A stretch of 64,000 bases of DNA, taken from Paenibacillus agricola. Lineage in GTDB: Bacteria > Bacillota > Bacilli > Paenibacillales > NBRC-103111. Below are positions 44,123 to 52,534 of the stretch, one piece after another. The notes under the pieces are model-generated. The model was not told the origin of the DNA and did not search any database. It saw nothing but the letters and a program-made list of their open reading frames with translations. The first letter of the stretch is position 1. Every line of letters begins with the position of its first letter. Position numbers and translations under genes: made by a program. The DNA is taken from positions 1 through 64,000 of the forward strand of contig NZ_JAAOIW010000005.1 of the NCBI RefSeq assembly GCF_011440305.1, given 5' to 3'.

Positions 44123-44172
44123 TCTAATGTAACGCTACCGTTACATTAACGTACCGCTAGCGTTACATTAGA
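44123..44172. repeat. 15-bp inverted repeat with iteron-like words
   Basis: TCTAATGTAACGCTA (44123-44137) and its exact complement (44158-44172) flank a further inverted copy of the core CGTTACATTA (44139-44148). Three copies of one decamer beside a replication gene resemble initiator iterons. A terminator role is less likely because no T tract follows. Confidence 0.7.
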
Positions 44173-44183
44173 ATGCTCCGTTA

Positions 44184-44705
44184 CTACTCGTCATCAAGCG
44201 CTGATTGTTCAAACATGCGTATAGCCGACTGTAATCCGCTAGTATCTCCGCGGTAAATAAAGTTCGGATTCATCATGTAATACTTCGCTTTCCCGACGGT
44301 CGTATAGCCGAGCAGCTTCTTATTCGGTGAGCACAACGATTCCAATACGCGCCCAGCACGCGCTCGACTCCACCCCATTAATTCCGCGATACGGTTAACG
44401 TTAAAAAAGAACGCTGATTCGTCTTTCGCGTATTGGTCGTAGTCTAAGTATATGAGCAGCGAGAATAACAACGATTTCTCATCGTCACTTAACGATCGCT
44501 TCCGGACTAGTTCGCGTGTGCTGCCGTGGAATACCATCGTAAACTCGGCGGACTTCGAAAACTTACGCGCTTTATATGGACGGACCGTTTCGCCTGGCTT
44601 AACGTCGATCGCGACTTTAACTGTATCGTCCGTCCCATTGCGGAAATGACCGCTATTTACCTCATCTATAATTTCGCCTGTTTGCGTATCGATTACGTTA
44701 CTCAT
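44184..44705 (-). CDS. RepL-like replication/regulatory protein (winged helix)
   Basis: 173 aa. After about 75 residues, SLSDDEKSLLFSLLIYLDYD leads to a winged-helix region (NRIAELMGWSRARAGRVLES) and KAKYYMMNPNFIYRGD. This is the pattern of Firmicute RepL-type plasmid initiators and related phage proteins. Iteron-like repeats begin 12 bp beyond its stop. GGGGAC site before ATG 44705. Role as replication initiator inferred from fold and context. Confidence 0.7.
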   Translation of the reverse strand: MSNVIDTQTGEIIDEVNSGHFRNGTDDTVKVAIDVKPGETVRPYKARKFSKSAEFTMVFHGSTRELVRKRSLSDDEKSLLFSLLIYLDYDQYAKDESAFFFNVNRIAELMGWSRARAGRVLESLCSPNKKLLGYTTVGKAKYYMMNPNFIYRGDTSGLQSAIRMFEQSALDDE

Positions 44706-44825
44706 TTAACCGTCCCCTTTTCGTATATGTATCGTTGTTCCCCCGTTAAAAAGCGAATCGAACGGAACAAAGGCGTAGGGATCGCCTCTTTCGCGTGGCC
44801 GCGCTAGTTCCGTTTAAGACAACGC

Positions 44826-44853
44826 AAAAAAGACGCCCGCTGATGATGGCGTC
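44826..44853 (-). terminator. Terminator of the early operon
   Basis: GACGCC/GGCGTC arms (44848-44853, 44832-44837) are followed in the minus sense by T6. Placed after the last gene of the early cluster and before the RepL-like gene. Confidence 0.7.
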
Positions 44854-44939
44854 CTGCTGCGTTTGAGTTAACCCTTAAGGGCTTCTACCTCCGTAGCCAC
44901 ATTTGTTAACGGAATATACGGTGTAGCCGAAATAATTTG

Positions 44940-45491
44940 TCAAATAGCGCAGTATTCGGTGCTATCCGCCATCATACGCGCCCTCTCGCTTATTCCAGCG
45001 CATTCCGTAAATGGCTCCGGCAACTCCCCGCCTGTAACGTGTAAGTTATACGAGATTAGCGCTCCGACGCTTGTATCGCGCCTGTACCGAGCGTTTCGTC
45101 TACGGTTCTTTACTATCGCTAGTTTATCGACGAATCTATTCTCCTTCGCCGTACGACGTCGTTTTTCCGGCTTTGCGCGATTAGTTCCCTCGCTGTCATA
45201 TGTGTCCGCTAGAGACAGTGAATATTCGCGTTCGTATCGGCGTTCGAACTGCCTTTCGCTTAAGAATGGATACTCGGTTATAGATATCTTGTTCTTCGCG
45301 GTGTCGGTTAGCTCCTCATTCAAAATGGCGTCAGCAAGGCGCTCTAGTTCAGCATAGACAGGCGCTTGTCCATTAGTAACCGTGTATTCCTCGATGAGTT
45401 CTTGCACAGCCAAGATACGCTCATCGCGATCCTCTATAAGATTAGAAATAAAAGAGTCCACTTTGGCAGAAAACCGCTGTCTAAAGTTCAT
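44940..45491 (-). CDS. Paralogue of the neighbouring HNH protein, lacking the HNH domain
   Basis: 183 aa. Residues 12-90 (RDERILAVQELIEEY, AELERLADAILNEELTDTAK) align with the N-terminus of the upstream gene's product (SDRVLAVSALIDAY, AQLERLADALLYEELTDPDP). The rest is very basic (KPEKRRRTAKENRF, KNRRRNARYRR). The HNH part is absent. GGGAGG precedes ATG 45491, which overlaps the upstream stop by 11 bp. A DNA-binding partner or decoy of the nuclease is possible. Function unknown. Confidence 0.75.
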   Translation of the reverse strand: MNFRQRFSAKVDSFISNLIEDRDERILAVQELIEEYTVTNGQAPVYAELERLADAILNEELTDTAKNKISITEYPFLSERQFERRYEREYSLSLADTYDSEGTNRAKPEKRRRTAKENRFVDKLAIVKNRRRNARYRRDTSVGALISYNLHVTGGELPEPFTECAGISERARMMADSTEYCAI

Positions 45492-46263
45492 AATAGTGGC
45501 CTCCCATCCATTCGTTTAATTGTATTCGCGTATTATGACCTTTTCCGTAAATGGAATGAAATTCACTATGGCAACTTTTACATAAAGTTATCCCGTTGTG
45601 TTCGTCATATCGCAGGTCTAGAGCTGTGTTATAAGACTCGATATGATGAGCCTGCATCCCCTTCGGTCCGCGCTTACCACACTTCTGACACGTAAACTTA
45701 TCGCGCTTACGCACACATAAGGACCACTCCGCATGCTCTATTCCGCGAAATAAAGCGTATGGATGCGGCGGCGTTATTGGGTAAGCTGCGCGAAAAGTGT
45801 CCTCCCCCATTTGATCGCGCAAATTATAAGCAACCACAGGCTGGCTACGGTTAATTCCGTGATACCTCTCGCTTTCGATGTCAATTTCGGACTGCAGCCG
45901 CAACTCCGGCGTATCGTAGAATAAAGTATCAACGCTGCATCCCGTAACCTCGCTAACGTACTCTAGCGGCACCTCACGCTTTCTACGAGACACAAACTGG
46001 AAATCGCCCAAAATAGGGCGATCTTCATGCGCGACTTTATACGGGTCGGGGTCCGTCAATTCCTCGTATAACAACGCGTCCGCCAGGCGTTCTAATTGCG
46101 CGGAATCAGGCGCTTTGCCGATGTCCCGTACGTAGGCGTCTATTAACGCCGAAACCGCTAATACGCGGTCAGAACGCGGTGTAATGACGGCGGATACTAA
46201 CGAGCTGACCGCGACCATGAACGCTAGTTTATAATCCGTTTCTATATCGAATGAATACGTCAT
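45481..46263 (-). CDS. HNH endonuclease with phage-specific N-terminal domain
   Basis: 260 aa from ATG 46263 (GGAGGTG upstream, ATGA overlap with the methylase gene). The N-terminal domain is shared with the next gene. The C-terminal HNH module is CQKCGKRGPKGMQAHHIESY ... NGITLCKSCHSEFHSIYG, with both zinc Cys pairs and the HH catalytic motif. It sits directly after methyltransferase genes. That raises, without proving, a link between cleavage and modification. Confidence 0.85.
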   Translation of the reverse strand: MTYSFDIETDYKLAFMVAVSSLVSAVITPRSDRVLAVSALIDAYVRDIGKAPDSAQLERLADALLYEELTDPDPYKVAHEDRPILGDFQFVSRRKREVPLEYVSEVTGCSVDTLFYDTPELRLQSEIDIESERYHGINRSQPVVAYNLRDQMGEDTFRAAYPITPPHPYALFRGIEHAEWSLCVRKRDKFTCQKCGKRGPKGMQAHHIESYNTALDLRYDEHNGITLCKSCHSEFHSIYGKGHNTRIQLNEWMGGHYYEL

Positions 46264-46994
46264 ATGGCGTTCACCTCCGTTGTTGGTATCGAGTCCAGGC
46301 GCTTGTTCGCCGTTGTTATGTGGTCCGCATCGAGTTCGAACGATATGAAATCGCGCCCCGTTTTCGCTGCAGCTACGCAATCCGTACCGGAACCGCAGAA
46401 CGGCGTTAGAATTACGTCACCGACGGCGGATGATTTGCGTATAAGGAATTCGATAAGCCCCTCCGGCTTTTCGTGGCTATGACGGAGTTTGTTCGGCGAT
46501 ATGCGGTCAAACTGCAGTATGTCGGCATGGCGCGTTCTTCCGTCAACTTCGTTTAATAACCGCCGACCCTTTTGCGCGAATAGGATATTTTCGTACTGAC
46601 CGGCATAGGCTCCGAATAAATCGCCCATCGACCAGTTATTCTTCATCCAAATAAGCGAATTCTTAACGGTAAATTGGCGCTCTAATAGCGGCTGTTGCTC
46701 CGTTACCTTGTCCCATCGCGTAAACCAGTATATATGAGCGTTCGGCTTCAATACGCGGTATATTTCATCGATAACGACCGCAAGGAAGCCCGCGTTATCT
46801 ATTCCGTCGTTTGCGATGCCGCCCGTCGTCTTAAGCATAGAAGATTTACGGTAATTACTATGGAAGTTAATACCATATGGTGGATCGACTATCGCTAAGT
46901 CAACGGTTTCACTCGGAATCATCCGCATTCCCTCGATGCAGTCGCGCTGATATATCCGGTTTAATTCGATATCGCCGAGTAGCTTTTTCGTCAA
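46260..46994 (-). CDS. DNA methyltransferase, N6-adenine/N4-cytosine (DPPY, beta-type order)
   Basis: 244 aa from TTG 46994, which has GAAGGAGGTC upstream and overlaps the previous stop (TTGA). Motif IV DPPYGINFHS is near residue 37 and motif I FCGSGTD near 205, so catalytic precedes AdoMet motif. No restriction partner is adjacent except the HNH gene. Likely protects phage DNA from host restriction. Confidence 0.9.
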   Translation of the reverse strand: MTKKLLGDIELNRIYQRDCIEGMRMIPSETVDLAIVDPPYGINFHSNYRKSSMLKTTGGIANDGIDNAGFLAVVIDEIYRVLKPNAHIYWFTRWDKVTEQQPLLERQFTVKNSLIWMKNNWSMGDLFGAYAGQYENILFAQKGRRLLNEVDGRTRHADILQFDRISPNKLRHSHEKPEGLIEFLIRKSSAVGDVILTPFCGSGTDCVAAAKTGRDFISFELDADHITTANKRLDSIPTTEVNAI

Positions 46995-47329
46995 TTCGCG
47001 ACCTCCTTCGTTGTTGACTTCGTTACAGCTACGTGTTCCCACCGTTTAAATACCGCCGCTATCCGTTGCGCCGCGACCTCAATATGCGCTGATACGTTCT
47101 TCTGCGATATCCCCATAATGCGCGCCGCTGCCGTTTGGTCGACGCCGACGCCGTACACCCACGCTATCGATTCCGCTTGGCGATCCGTAAGACCGGCGCT
47201 ATCAATCGCGGTATGCAAGTCGATAATCGTAGCGCTGGCGTCCGTATCGTGACCGCGGGCTTCGGCGATTTCGTGGCGTGCGGACAATAGCGCTTTAACT
47301 GCGCGTGAATCGGTGATTTGATACGTCAT
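46991..47329 (-). CDS. Sigma-70 region 4-like regulator
   Basis: 112 aa. The C-terminal half (LTDRQAESIAWVYGVGVDQT, then AARIMGISQKNVSAHIEVAA) is a region-4-type helix-turn-helix as in small phage sigma-like or ArpU-like activators. Wedged between two methyltransferase genes with overlapping ends. It could activate late genes, possibly through the repeated 100-bp elements; that link is inference. Confidence 0.75.
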   Translation of the reverse strand: MTYQITDSRAVKALLSARHEIAEARGHDTDASATIIDLHTAIDSAGLTDRQAESIAWVYGVGVDQTAAARIMGISQKNVSAHIEVAAQRIAAVFKRWEHVAVTKSTTKEVAN

Positions 47330-48291
47330 ATAGCGGACACCTCCGTTTTATTTTCGTTCAACTGTTCCGCTAATGCTGCGCCTAAAACGTAAGCGACTCG
47401 CGATGCTACGCCGTTTCCAACGATGCGGTACTGCGCTGATATCGGGATTTCCGACGGAAGCGCGTACGAATCCGGCACGCTTTGAATCCGCAAACATTCA
47501 CGGACGGTAAACCTGCGGTCGCCTGCCGTTCCGTTTCTCACGTCGTCCATATCGAAGGAACCGTCGCCAGGATGGATTGACGCGTCCCTTGCGCTAGTCA
47601 AAACGGTAAATGCCGGCTTATCCCACGCTACAATGCGGTTTCTCGATAAATACTGCGATGAGTAGCGACCGTCTTGCGGATTTCGTTCATCGGCGTTAGG
47701 AGCCGGCAAATCTCCGATAACATCGCGTAAGGTCTGCGTACGGTGATCCGCTGCGATTGTTTCCGGGAACTTAAACGTAAACCCGCGATCCTTCCGTATG
47801 CCCACGATGAGCACGCGTTCTCGCCGCTGAGCTACGCCGTAATCCCATGCGTTAACAATTCGATAAGAAACGTTATAGTAACGGGAGAGTCTGCGTATAA
47901 ATCTATCGAATACTTTCGCAAACTTTTTCGATAACATACCCTTAACGTTTTCAATCCAAAAAGACGGCGGCCGCTTAACGCTTAGAATCGCGATTGACCG
48001 GAGCATATGTTTACCGCGTTTATCGCCGAGTCCTGCGCGCTTGCCCGCGACTGACCACGTTTGGCACGGCGGAGATAAAATGTACGTATCAGCGTCCGGT
48101 ATTTCGGCGGCTTTCATCATCGCTATATCGCGTTGAACGATGCAACTGCCGTGGTTGTGGCGATATGCCGCTAATGCGTTTTTATCCCATTCGTAGGCCG
48201 CTAACATACGATAGCCTGCCGCCTTAACCCCGATGGATTGAAGCCCGCCGCCAGCGTAAAACTCTACCGCTGTCAATCCGTTCGGTGACAA
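47326..48291 (-). CDS. DNA (cytosine-5) methyltransferase
   Basis: 321 aa. Motif I FYAGGGL is near 11. Motif IV is PPCQTWS with catalytic C76; most family members have F where this has W. Motif VI is ENVKG, VIII QRRERV, IX RECLRIQ and X GNGV, so all are present and in order. The target-recognition segment is about 200-255. Annotated start TTG 48291 lacks a clear SD, so the exact N-terminus is open. Overlaps the sigma-like gene by 4 bp. Confidence 0.92.
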   Translation of the reverse strand: MSPNGLTAVEFYAGGGLQSIGVKAAGYRMLAAYEWDKNALAAYRHNHGSCIVQRDIAMMKAAEIPDADTYILSPPCQTWSVAGKRAGLGDKRGKHMLRSIAILSVKRPPSFWIENVKGMLSKKFAKVFDRFIRRLSRYYNVSYRIVNAWDYGVAQRRERVLIVGIRKDRGFTFKFPETIAADHRTQTLRDVIGDLPAPNADERNPQDGRYSSQYLSRNRIVAWDKPAFTVLTSARDASIHPGDGSFDMDDVRNGTAGDRRFTVRECLRIQSVPDSYALPSEIPISAQYRIVGNGVASRVAYVLGAALAEQLNENKTEVSAI

Positions 48292-48321
48292 CTGTGGAGT
48301 AACGTTATACTTTCGGATTTC

Positions 48322-49485
48322 TTAACGCCTCCCTTCGTTATATTGCGTCACAATCAGGTCTTGCCAATCGAAGTCGAACGAAGATTCTCCGTTTATTTCT
48401 TCACCGCGTCCGAGCGTTAACACGTTCCAATACGCGTAAAGACCGGCTTTAACACGCCAATCTTCGTGCGGAGGTACTTTAACGTTGAGCGCGTGGCTGG
48501 CACCATTAACCGGCGCTATCGGATCGCAATTTTCGCGGACCAACGTATCCGTGAACGCTTCGAGTATTTCGTCAAGTTGCGTCAATCCGTCGCCGTATTT
48601 ATCCGTACTTTTGCCGTCCTTATCGTAGCCAATGTCCGTAATCGCAACGTGGAAGACAGGCGGCTGCCCTTCGTACCAAACCGTGTCTGCCGCACTTTCA
48701 TCCATCTGTTCAACGATATCGACCGGAAAGCGACCGTTACCACGCTGTCCGTATTTAACGTAGACCTTCCGCGCGTTCGGCGTTACCTTCCGCAGAATAT
48801 GGATGTCCGTTGATATCGTTGTTCCTACGTGCGCGAACGTTGTACCCGGCAACTCTACGCTCGCCACGTGCCAGCACGTTTCACGGATTAAATCGCGGAC
48901 TTTAGCGGCTTGGCTGTTATATCCGATGCCTTTCGGAAGCACGAACGCAATGTAACCGCCCGGCTTAGTCGCTTTAATCGCGAGCTCGATAAACGCTGAT
49001 TCAGACTTTCCTTTCGCGCGTCCCTTAGCGGTCGTTAACGTAGCGAAACCGTCAGGCAGCTCGTCCGCAGCGATATCGATCGGAACGCCATACGGAGGGT
49101 TTCCGATAACGTATTCGTAGTAATCGCGTCGGTCGTGGAGAAACGCATCGCCTAGGATTACGTTAGCTGCCGGATACAATAATGACGCTACCTTTGCGGA
49201 AGTCTCATCAAGTTCGAGCGCGGTAACCTCGCCATCCTCCGGCAAGTGTTCAAGGAACACACCGCTGCCACACGAAGGCTCTAGAAAGCGCGCTCCTTCC
49301 GCAAATGAACCGCCGGATAGACCGCGTAACGCTTCTACGATGAATCGCGCTACGTGTGTCGGAGTAAAGAACGCGCCCCCACTGTATGCGTTCGGAATCA
49401 AACCGCCTGCCGACGTATAGTTTGCGCGGAGAAACTCAACGTCCTCCTCCGTTATGTCTGCGCGATCCTTACCGATGATCGCCAT
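48322..49485 (-). CDS. N6-adenine DNA methyltransferase (NPPY, gamma-type order)
   Basis: 387 aa. AFFTPTHVARFIVEAL and motif I (FLEPSCGSGVFLEHL) near 68 precede the catalytic NPPYGVP near 128, as in TaqI/Eco57I-like enzymes. The C-terminal target-recognition domain extends to about 330. ATG 49485 has no SD. The frame is open to about 49,539 with plausible coding text, so a longer N-terminus (perhaps from ATC 49530) is possible. Confidence 0.88.
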   Translation of the reverse strand: MAIIGKDRADITEEDVEFLRANYTSAGGLIPNAYSGGAFFTPTHVARFIVEALRGLSGGSFAEGARFLEPSCGSGVFLEHLPEDGEVTALELDETSAKVASLLYPAANVILGDAFLHDRRDYYEYVIGNPPYGVPIDIAADELPDGFATLTTAKGRAKGKSESAFIELAIKATKPGGYIAFVLPKGIGYNSQAAKVRDLIRETCWHVASVELPGTTFAHVGTTISTDIHILRKVTPNARKVYVKYGQRGNGRFPVDIVEQMDESAADTVWYEGQPPVFHVAITDIGYDKDGKSTDKYGDGLTQLDEILEAFTDTLVRENCDPIAPVNGASHALNVKVPPHEDWRVKAGLYAYWNVLTLGRGEEINGESSFDFDWQDLIVTQYNEGRR

Positions 49486-49550
49486 TGAGCGTACGTTTCC
49501 GTCCCATCGTTTACGATCGGCTTTACCGATACTGACCGCCTACTTTCCGT

Positions 49551-49579
49551 TTGAATTTTCGCTACAAATGCGTTATACT
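49551..49579 (+). promoter_or_regulatory. Plus-strand phage promoter
   Basis: TTGAAT (49551-49556), exactly 17 bp, TATACT (49574-49579). Strong vegetative-type promoter aimed at the lone plus-strand gene at 49618. It lies in the divergent space next to the adenine methylase. Confidence 0.75.
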
Positions 49580-49617
49580 TTCGTTATATGAACGTTAATT
49601 GAACGGAGCTGACCACG

Positions 49618-49950
49618 TTGAACGAAAAACGCTTTAATATCGAAGCTATTCCGGTCCTCACGCTATTCGTAGCGACCGATAAGCAGATGCGCCTACGTTT
49701 ATCCGCGGACATCGTCGATTTATACGAATTGAAGGAAGGCGGACGCGTCACGCTCGGCTACGATTCCGGTGCGCAAGCTATCGCGATTAAACGGGCGGCG
49801 ACCGCCAATGACCCGACGGCTGCTACGATTGATAAACGAGGCTACGTATCGGCGCGTCCGTTCTTCCACCGTACGCGGGTAGCAGCGGAAAGCCGGCGCT
49901 ACGTGTTCGCAAGCGAGCAGGACGGATGGCTCGTATTCGTGGCGGAGTAA
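49618..49950 (+). CDS. Lone plus-strand phage protein, possible regulator
   Basis: 110 aa from TTG 49618 with CGGAG upstream. Beta-rich text (TLFVATDKQMRLRLSADIVD, LKEGGRVTLGYDSGAQAIAI) faintly recalls AbrB-type swapped-hairpin folds. The second half is Arg-rich (FFHRTRVAAESRRYVF). It has its own consensus promoter and faces the early operon head to head. This is how phage repressors and anti-repressors are often placed. Family not recognised. Confidence 0.65.
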   Translation: MNEKRFNIEAIPVLTLFVATDKQMRLRLSADIVDLYELKEGGRVTLGYDSGAQAIAIKRAATANDPTAATIDKRGYVSARPFFHRTRVAAESRRYVFASEQDGWLVFVAE

Positions 49951-49955
49951 TAGCG

Positions 49956-50531
49956 TTACCTATTCGCTACTAGTCCGTCCATAATCTCGTCAACCTGCGC
50001 ATATAACTCCGCCAGCGACCCATCATTCGTTACCTCGTAATCAACCGCGAACCCGTCCGTATGGCTTTCCGTATCGTGCGTTAAATCGTTAAGCGTGAAA
50101 GTATCCGCCGACTCGACTGCGCGGTTGATACGGACGCCATCCATTGCTTTAACGCGGATGATTACGTATCCTTCAGCGCGACAACGTTCATACTCGTTAG
50201 GCTGGCGGAGGTCGCTGATAACGGTGCGAAACGGTTTGTCCGTAAATTCTAACGCTAGATCGCGGTCGTGTGCGTACGAAGCCATTCGGATTTTACCGAA
50301 GCATTTGCGGACCCATACGTCCGGATCGCGTTCGCGCATCGCTTGGCCGAAAAACTGGTACAGTTCGCGCGGCTTAGCGTTTGGCTCTACGTCGAAGATT
50401 TCGTTAGCATAGCGCTTCAGCTCGTCGCCGAACGCGAAACGTGTGTATCCGTATTTGTGTACGAGATACGCGGCGGTCGCGTCCTTTCCGGAACGGAGAG
50501 CGCCTGTTAGCGCGATGTTAAGTAACGTCAT
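49956..50531 (-). CDS. Deoxynucleoside monophosphate kinase
   Basis: 191 aa P-loop kinase. Walker A is GALRSGKD (10-17). FAFGDELKRYANEIF and ISDLRQPNEYERC (lid/acceptor regions) match phage dNMP kinases. It phosphorylates dNMPs to feed phage DNA synthesis with ThyX, dUTPase and ribonucleotide reductase nearby. AGGTGAG site before ATG 50531. Confidence 0.88.
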   Translation of the reverse strand: MTLLNIALTGALRSGKDATAAYLVHKYGYTRFAFGDELKRYANEIFDVEPNAKPRELYQFFGQAMRERDPDVWVRKCFGKIRMASYAHDRDLALEFTDKPFRTVISDLRQPNEYERCRAEGYVIIRVKAMDGVRINRAVESADTFTLNDLTHDTESHTDGFAVDYEVTNDGSLAELYAQVDEIMDGLVANR

Positions 50532-51781
50532 TAGGCGCTCACCTCCGGTTCCTCCCGCGAATCGTCGATAATTGACGTGTTACCATTATCCGTCGGCACT
50601 CCGTAATGATACGGAACTCCGGTGTACTTTTCCCCCGATGGCAACAACGTAAAATCGTAATAGTACCCGTTGATACCGTCGATTCGGTACGTTTCGCCCT
50701 GTCTCCGCCAGTAGAGAACGTCCCCTACGCGCGGTTCCGTAGGTTGTGGCGCGTCCGTATATTCCGCCGGGACTTCTAGCCCGAGCGCCCTCCGAAGGCT
50801 GACCGCGCGCCCTATGGAAGCGTTGAACACGTCGCCTCGCGCACAACGGGACTTACCACGCGACTGTATCGCGCCATTATATCTCCAACGTAATAGAGCG
50901 ACCACCGTACGTTTATCACGATTAACGATGAACTCAACATCGCAAACCCTGTTGCTGACGAAATATTGCGGCGAATTATCAACCGACTTCCACGGAGTCT
51001 TAACGTTTTCGATGTCCGCCTTCGCACGCTCGATAACGTCGTCACGTGTTGGATAATGCTCATTGAAAGACGCGATAGTTTCCGGAGTCGTAACGATTAG
51101 CGGTGTTTCCTTCGCCTGTAAGATGCGTTCAATCTGCGTCAACCTTACGCCGACTTTTGCGAATGTTTCCGCGAAAACGGCTGATACCTGCGCGATGATG
51201 GCGGCTGTGTCGATCGGCGTAGATGTTGCGGCAGCTTCCGTAGGCACGTCGCGTATCCGACTAACTAGCGGTTCGATTACGCTGTACTCTTCGCGCTCTA
51301 AATATATCTCGCTACTCTCCGTATCGTCAGGCCAGATTTCCGGACACTCTCCGCCTATCTTCATAACTACGTAAGTCTCACCGTTCCCATATCCGTAATC
51401 ATCCCTCGCGTCATTTACGGCATTGACGATAAGCACCGTATCCCCAACGTTAGCCTTACGTTCGACGAGGCGATAACGTTTATCGTCGATGCGAATAACG
51501 TCGGATGGCGTAAGGACAACGTATTCAGTCCGTTCAGCGTCGATAAATCCGTCGTGCTCACTGCCCGGAAACGGAGTATCCGTATCGATCGAACCGTCGG
51601 TAAATTGGTCGGCTACCGTACATTTTGCGATAGTACCGATAGGAATTCGTTGATCCGTAGCGATAATCTTAATCCGTTCACCGACCGCCGCCGCACGTTT
51701 GACTTCCGTATATTCCCGCAAGACTGCGTTCCCCAAAGTTTCGTCCGCTAATACTGTAATCGCGTTATTAATTTTCGTCAT
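50531..51781 (-). CDS. Phage protein with two SH3/Tudor-like repeats
   Basis: 416 aa, unrecognised function. Two related segments (EVKRAAAVGERIKIIATDQR and VERKANVGDTVLIVNAVNDA) have the small-barrel pattern common in Bacillus/Paenibacillus phage proteins, and a third may lie at PRVGDVLYWRRQGETYRI. The middle (about 195-245) is helical. The C-terminal part contains a basic domain with RWRYNGAIQSRGKSRCARG. GAGGAG site before ATG 51781. Adjacent nucleotide-metabolism genes suggest early expression. Confidence 0.75.
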   Translation of the reverse strand: MTKINNAITVLADETLGNAVLREYTEVKRAAAVGERIKIIATDQRIPIGTIAKCTVADQFTDGSIDTDTPFPGSEHDGFIDAERTEYVVLTPSDVIRIDDKRYRLVERKANVGDTVLIVNAVNDARDDYGYGNGETYVVMKIGGECPEIWPDDTESSEIYLEREEYSVIEPLVSRIRDVPTEAAATSTPIDTAAIIAQVSAVFAETFAKVGVRLTQIERILQAKETPLIVTTPETIASFNEHYPTRDDVIERAKADIENVKTPWKSVDNSPQYFVSNRVCDVEFIVNRDKRTVVALLRWRYNGAIQSRGKSRCARGDVFNASIGRAVSLRRALGLEVPAEYTDAPQPTEPRVGDVLYWRRQGETYRIDGINGYYYDFTLLPSGEKYTGVPYHYGVPTDNGNTSIIDDSREEPEVSA

Positions 51782-51805
51782 ATAAACACGCTCCTCATCG
51801 TTTTG

Positions 51806-52534
51806 TTATTCGAAAAACGGCGCTAACCACGCGTCAACCTTCGTTACTTCTTCGCGTATATATTCCGCCAAAGCTGCGATCTCCCACTGTGAGTGCGTCC
51901 GCTCGTTACGCTTGCCGTACAATTCGATGAGCGCCCGCAGATTACCGGTCATGACGAGATTCGTTGCGGCTGCGTTCGGGAGAACCATGCGCGCGTCTTC
52001 AGCGGTAACTCCTGCGGCTCGTAAGCGATCATACACGTCCTGCAACGTTTCCATAACGTCAGTGTAAGCGCGGTACGTATTGCCGTCCGTATCTCCAATT
52101 GACGGGGGCGTAACGTAATCGAAGCCGCCGCTTTTATCGTTGCTACCGAATTTAACGTAGCGCTGCGACTGAACGCTGAACGATAGCTGGCGGTGACGTG
52201 TAATCTGCGCGAGTAAGGAACGCGATACGCCTTCGATGGCGAATGTGTACGTCAAATGTTCAAGCGTTGAAGCGTGACCGGATCGGACGATGTGACGGAA
52301 CAAGCGGTCGGCTTCCGTACCGGATTCGCCGTCTGACGCAGATTGACCGAAGTACTTAGCGCCTTCTAGCGCAACGATTTCGGATGGTTTGTTCGCGGAG
52401 TAACACGTACGGATAGCGGTAAGTGCGACGGCGGCGCGATCGTTCGTAGGTATCTCACCATTTACGAATGTAGACGGGATGTCTCGTAAGAAATCGTCCG
52501 ATAGCGCCGTGTGTGCGATTAGCTTAACGTTCAA
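51806..52534 (-). CDS. thyX: Flavin-dependent thymidylate synthase
   Basis: 242 aa. The ThyX signature RHRQLSFSVQSQR is at 113-125 and HASTLEHLTYTF near 87-98. Makes dTMP from dUMP using FAD. The start is TTG 52534 behind AAGGAGGAC, overlapping the stop of a 44-codon gene (ATTGA). Confidence 0.95.
   Translation of the reverse strand: MNVKLIAHTALSDDFLRDIPSTFVNGEIPTNDRAAVALTAIRTCYSANKPSEIVALEGAKYFGQSASDGESGTEADRLFRHIVRSGHASTLEHLTYTFAIEGVSRSLLAQITRHRQLSFSVQSQRYVKFGSNDKSGGFDYVTPPSIGDTDGNTYRAYTDVMETLQDVYDRLRAAGVTAEDARMVLPNAAATNLVMTGNLRALIELYGKRNERTHSQWEIAALAEYIREEVTKVDAWLAPFFE

Larger units (their letters stand above)
43502..44183. other. Repeat-rich non-coding junction, candidate origin or recombination region
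   Basis: 680 bp without a convincing ORF. It holds the 24-bp direct repeats at 43617-43681, a 15-bp inverted repeat with an extra copy at 44123-44172, and TTTCTAG/CTAGAAA arms near 44064-44094. A hairpin-forming CACAAAGGG/GCCCGCTTGTG is near 43971. It separates the recombinase from the RepL-like gene, a common place for a replication origin; that role is inferred. Confidence 0.5.

Noticed and set aside
46260-49485. Complete restriction-modification system
   Set aside because: No restriction endonuclease family is recognisable beside the methyltransferases; the HNH gene alone is not enough.
49486-49539. ATC start at 49530 for the adenine methylase as a fourth non-standard start
   Set aside because: The frame is open and ATG 49485 lacks an SD. 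However, the putative SD (AGGCGG) is weak and only 5 nt away, so the evidence is not comparable to the three other cases.
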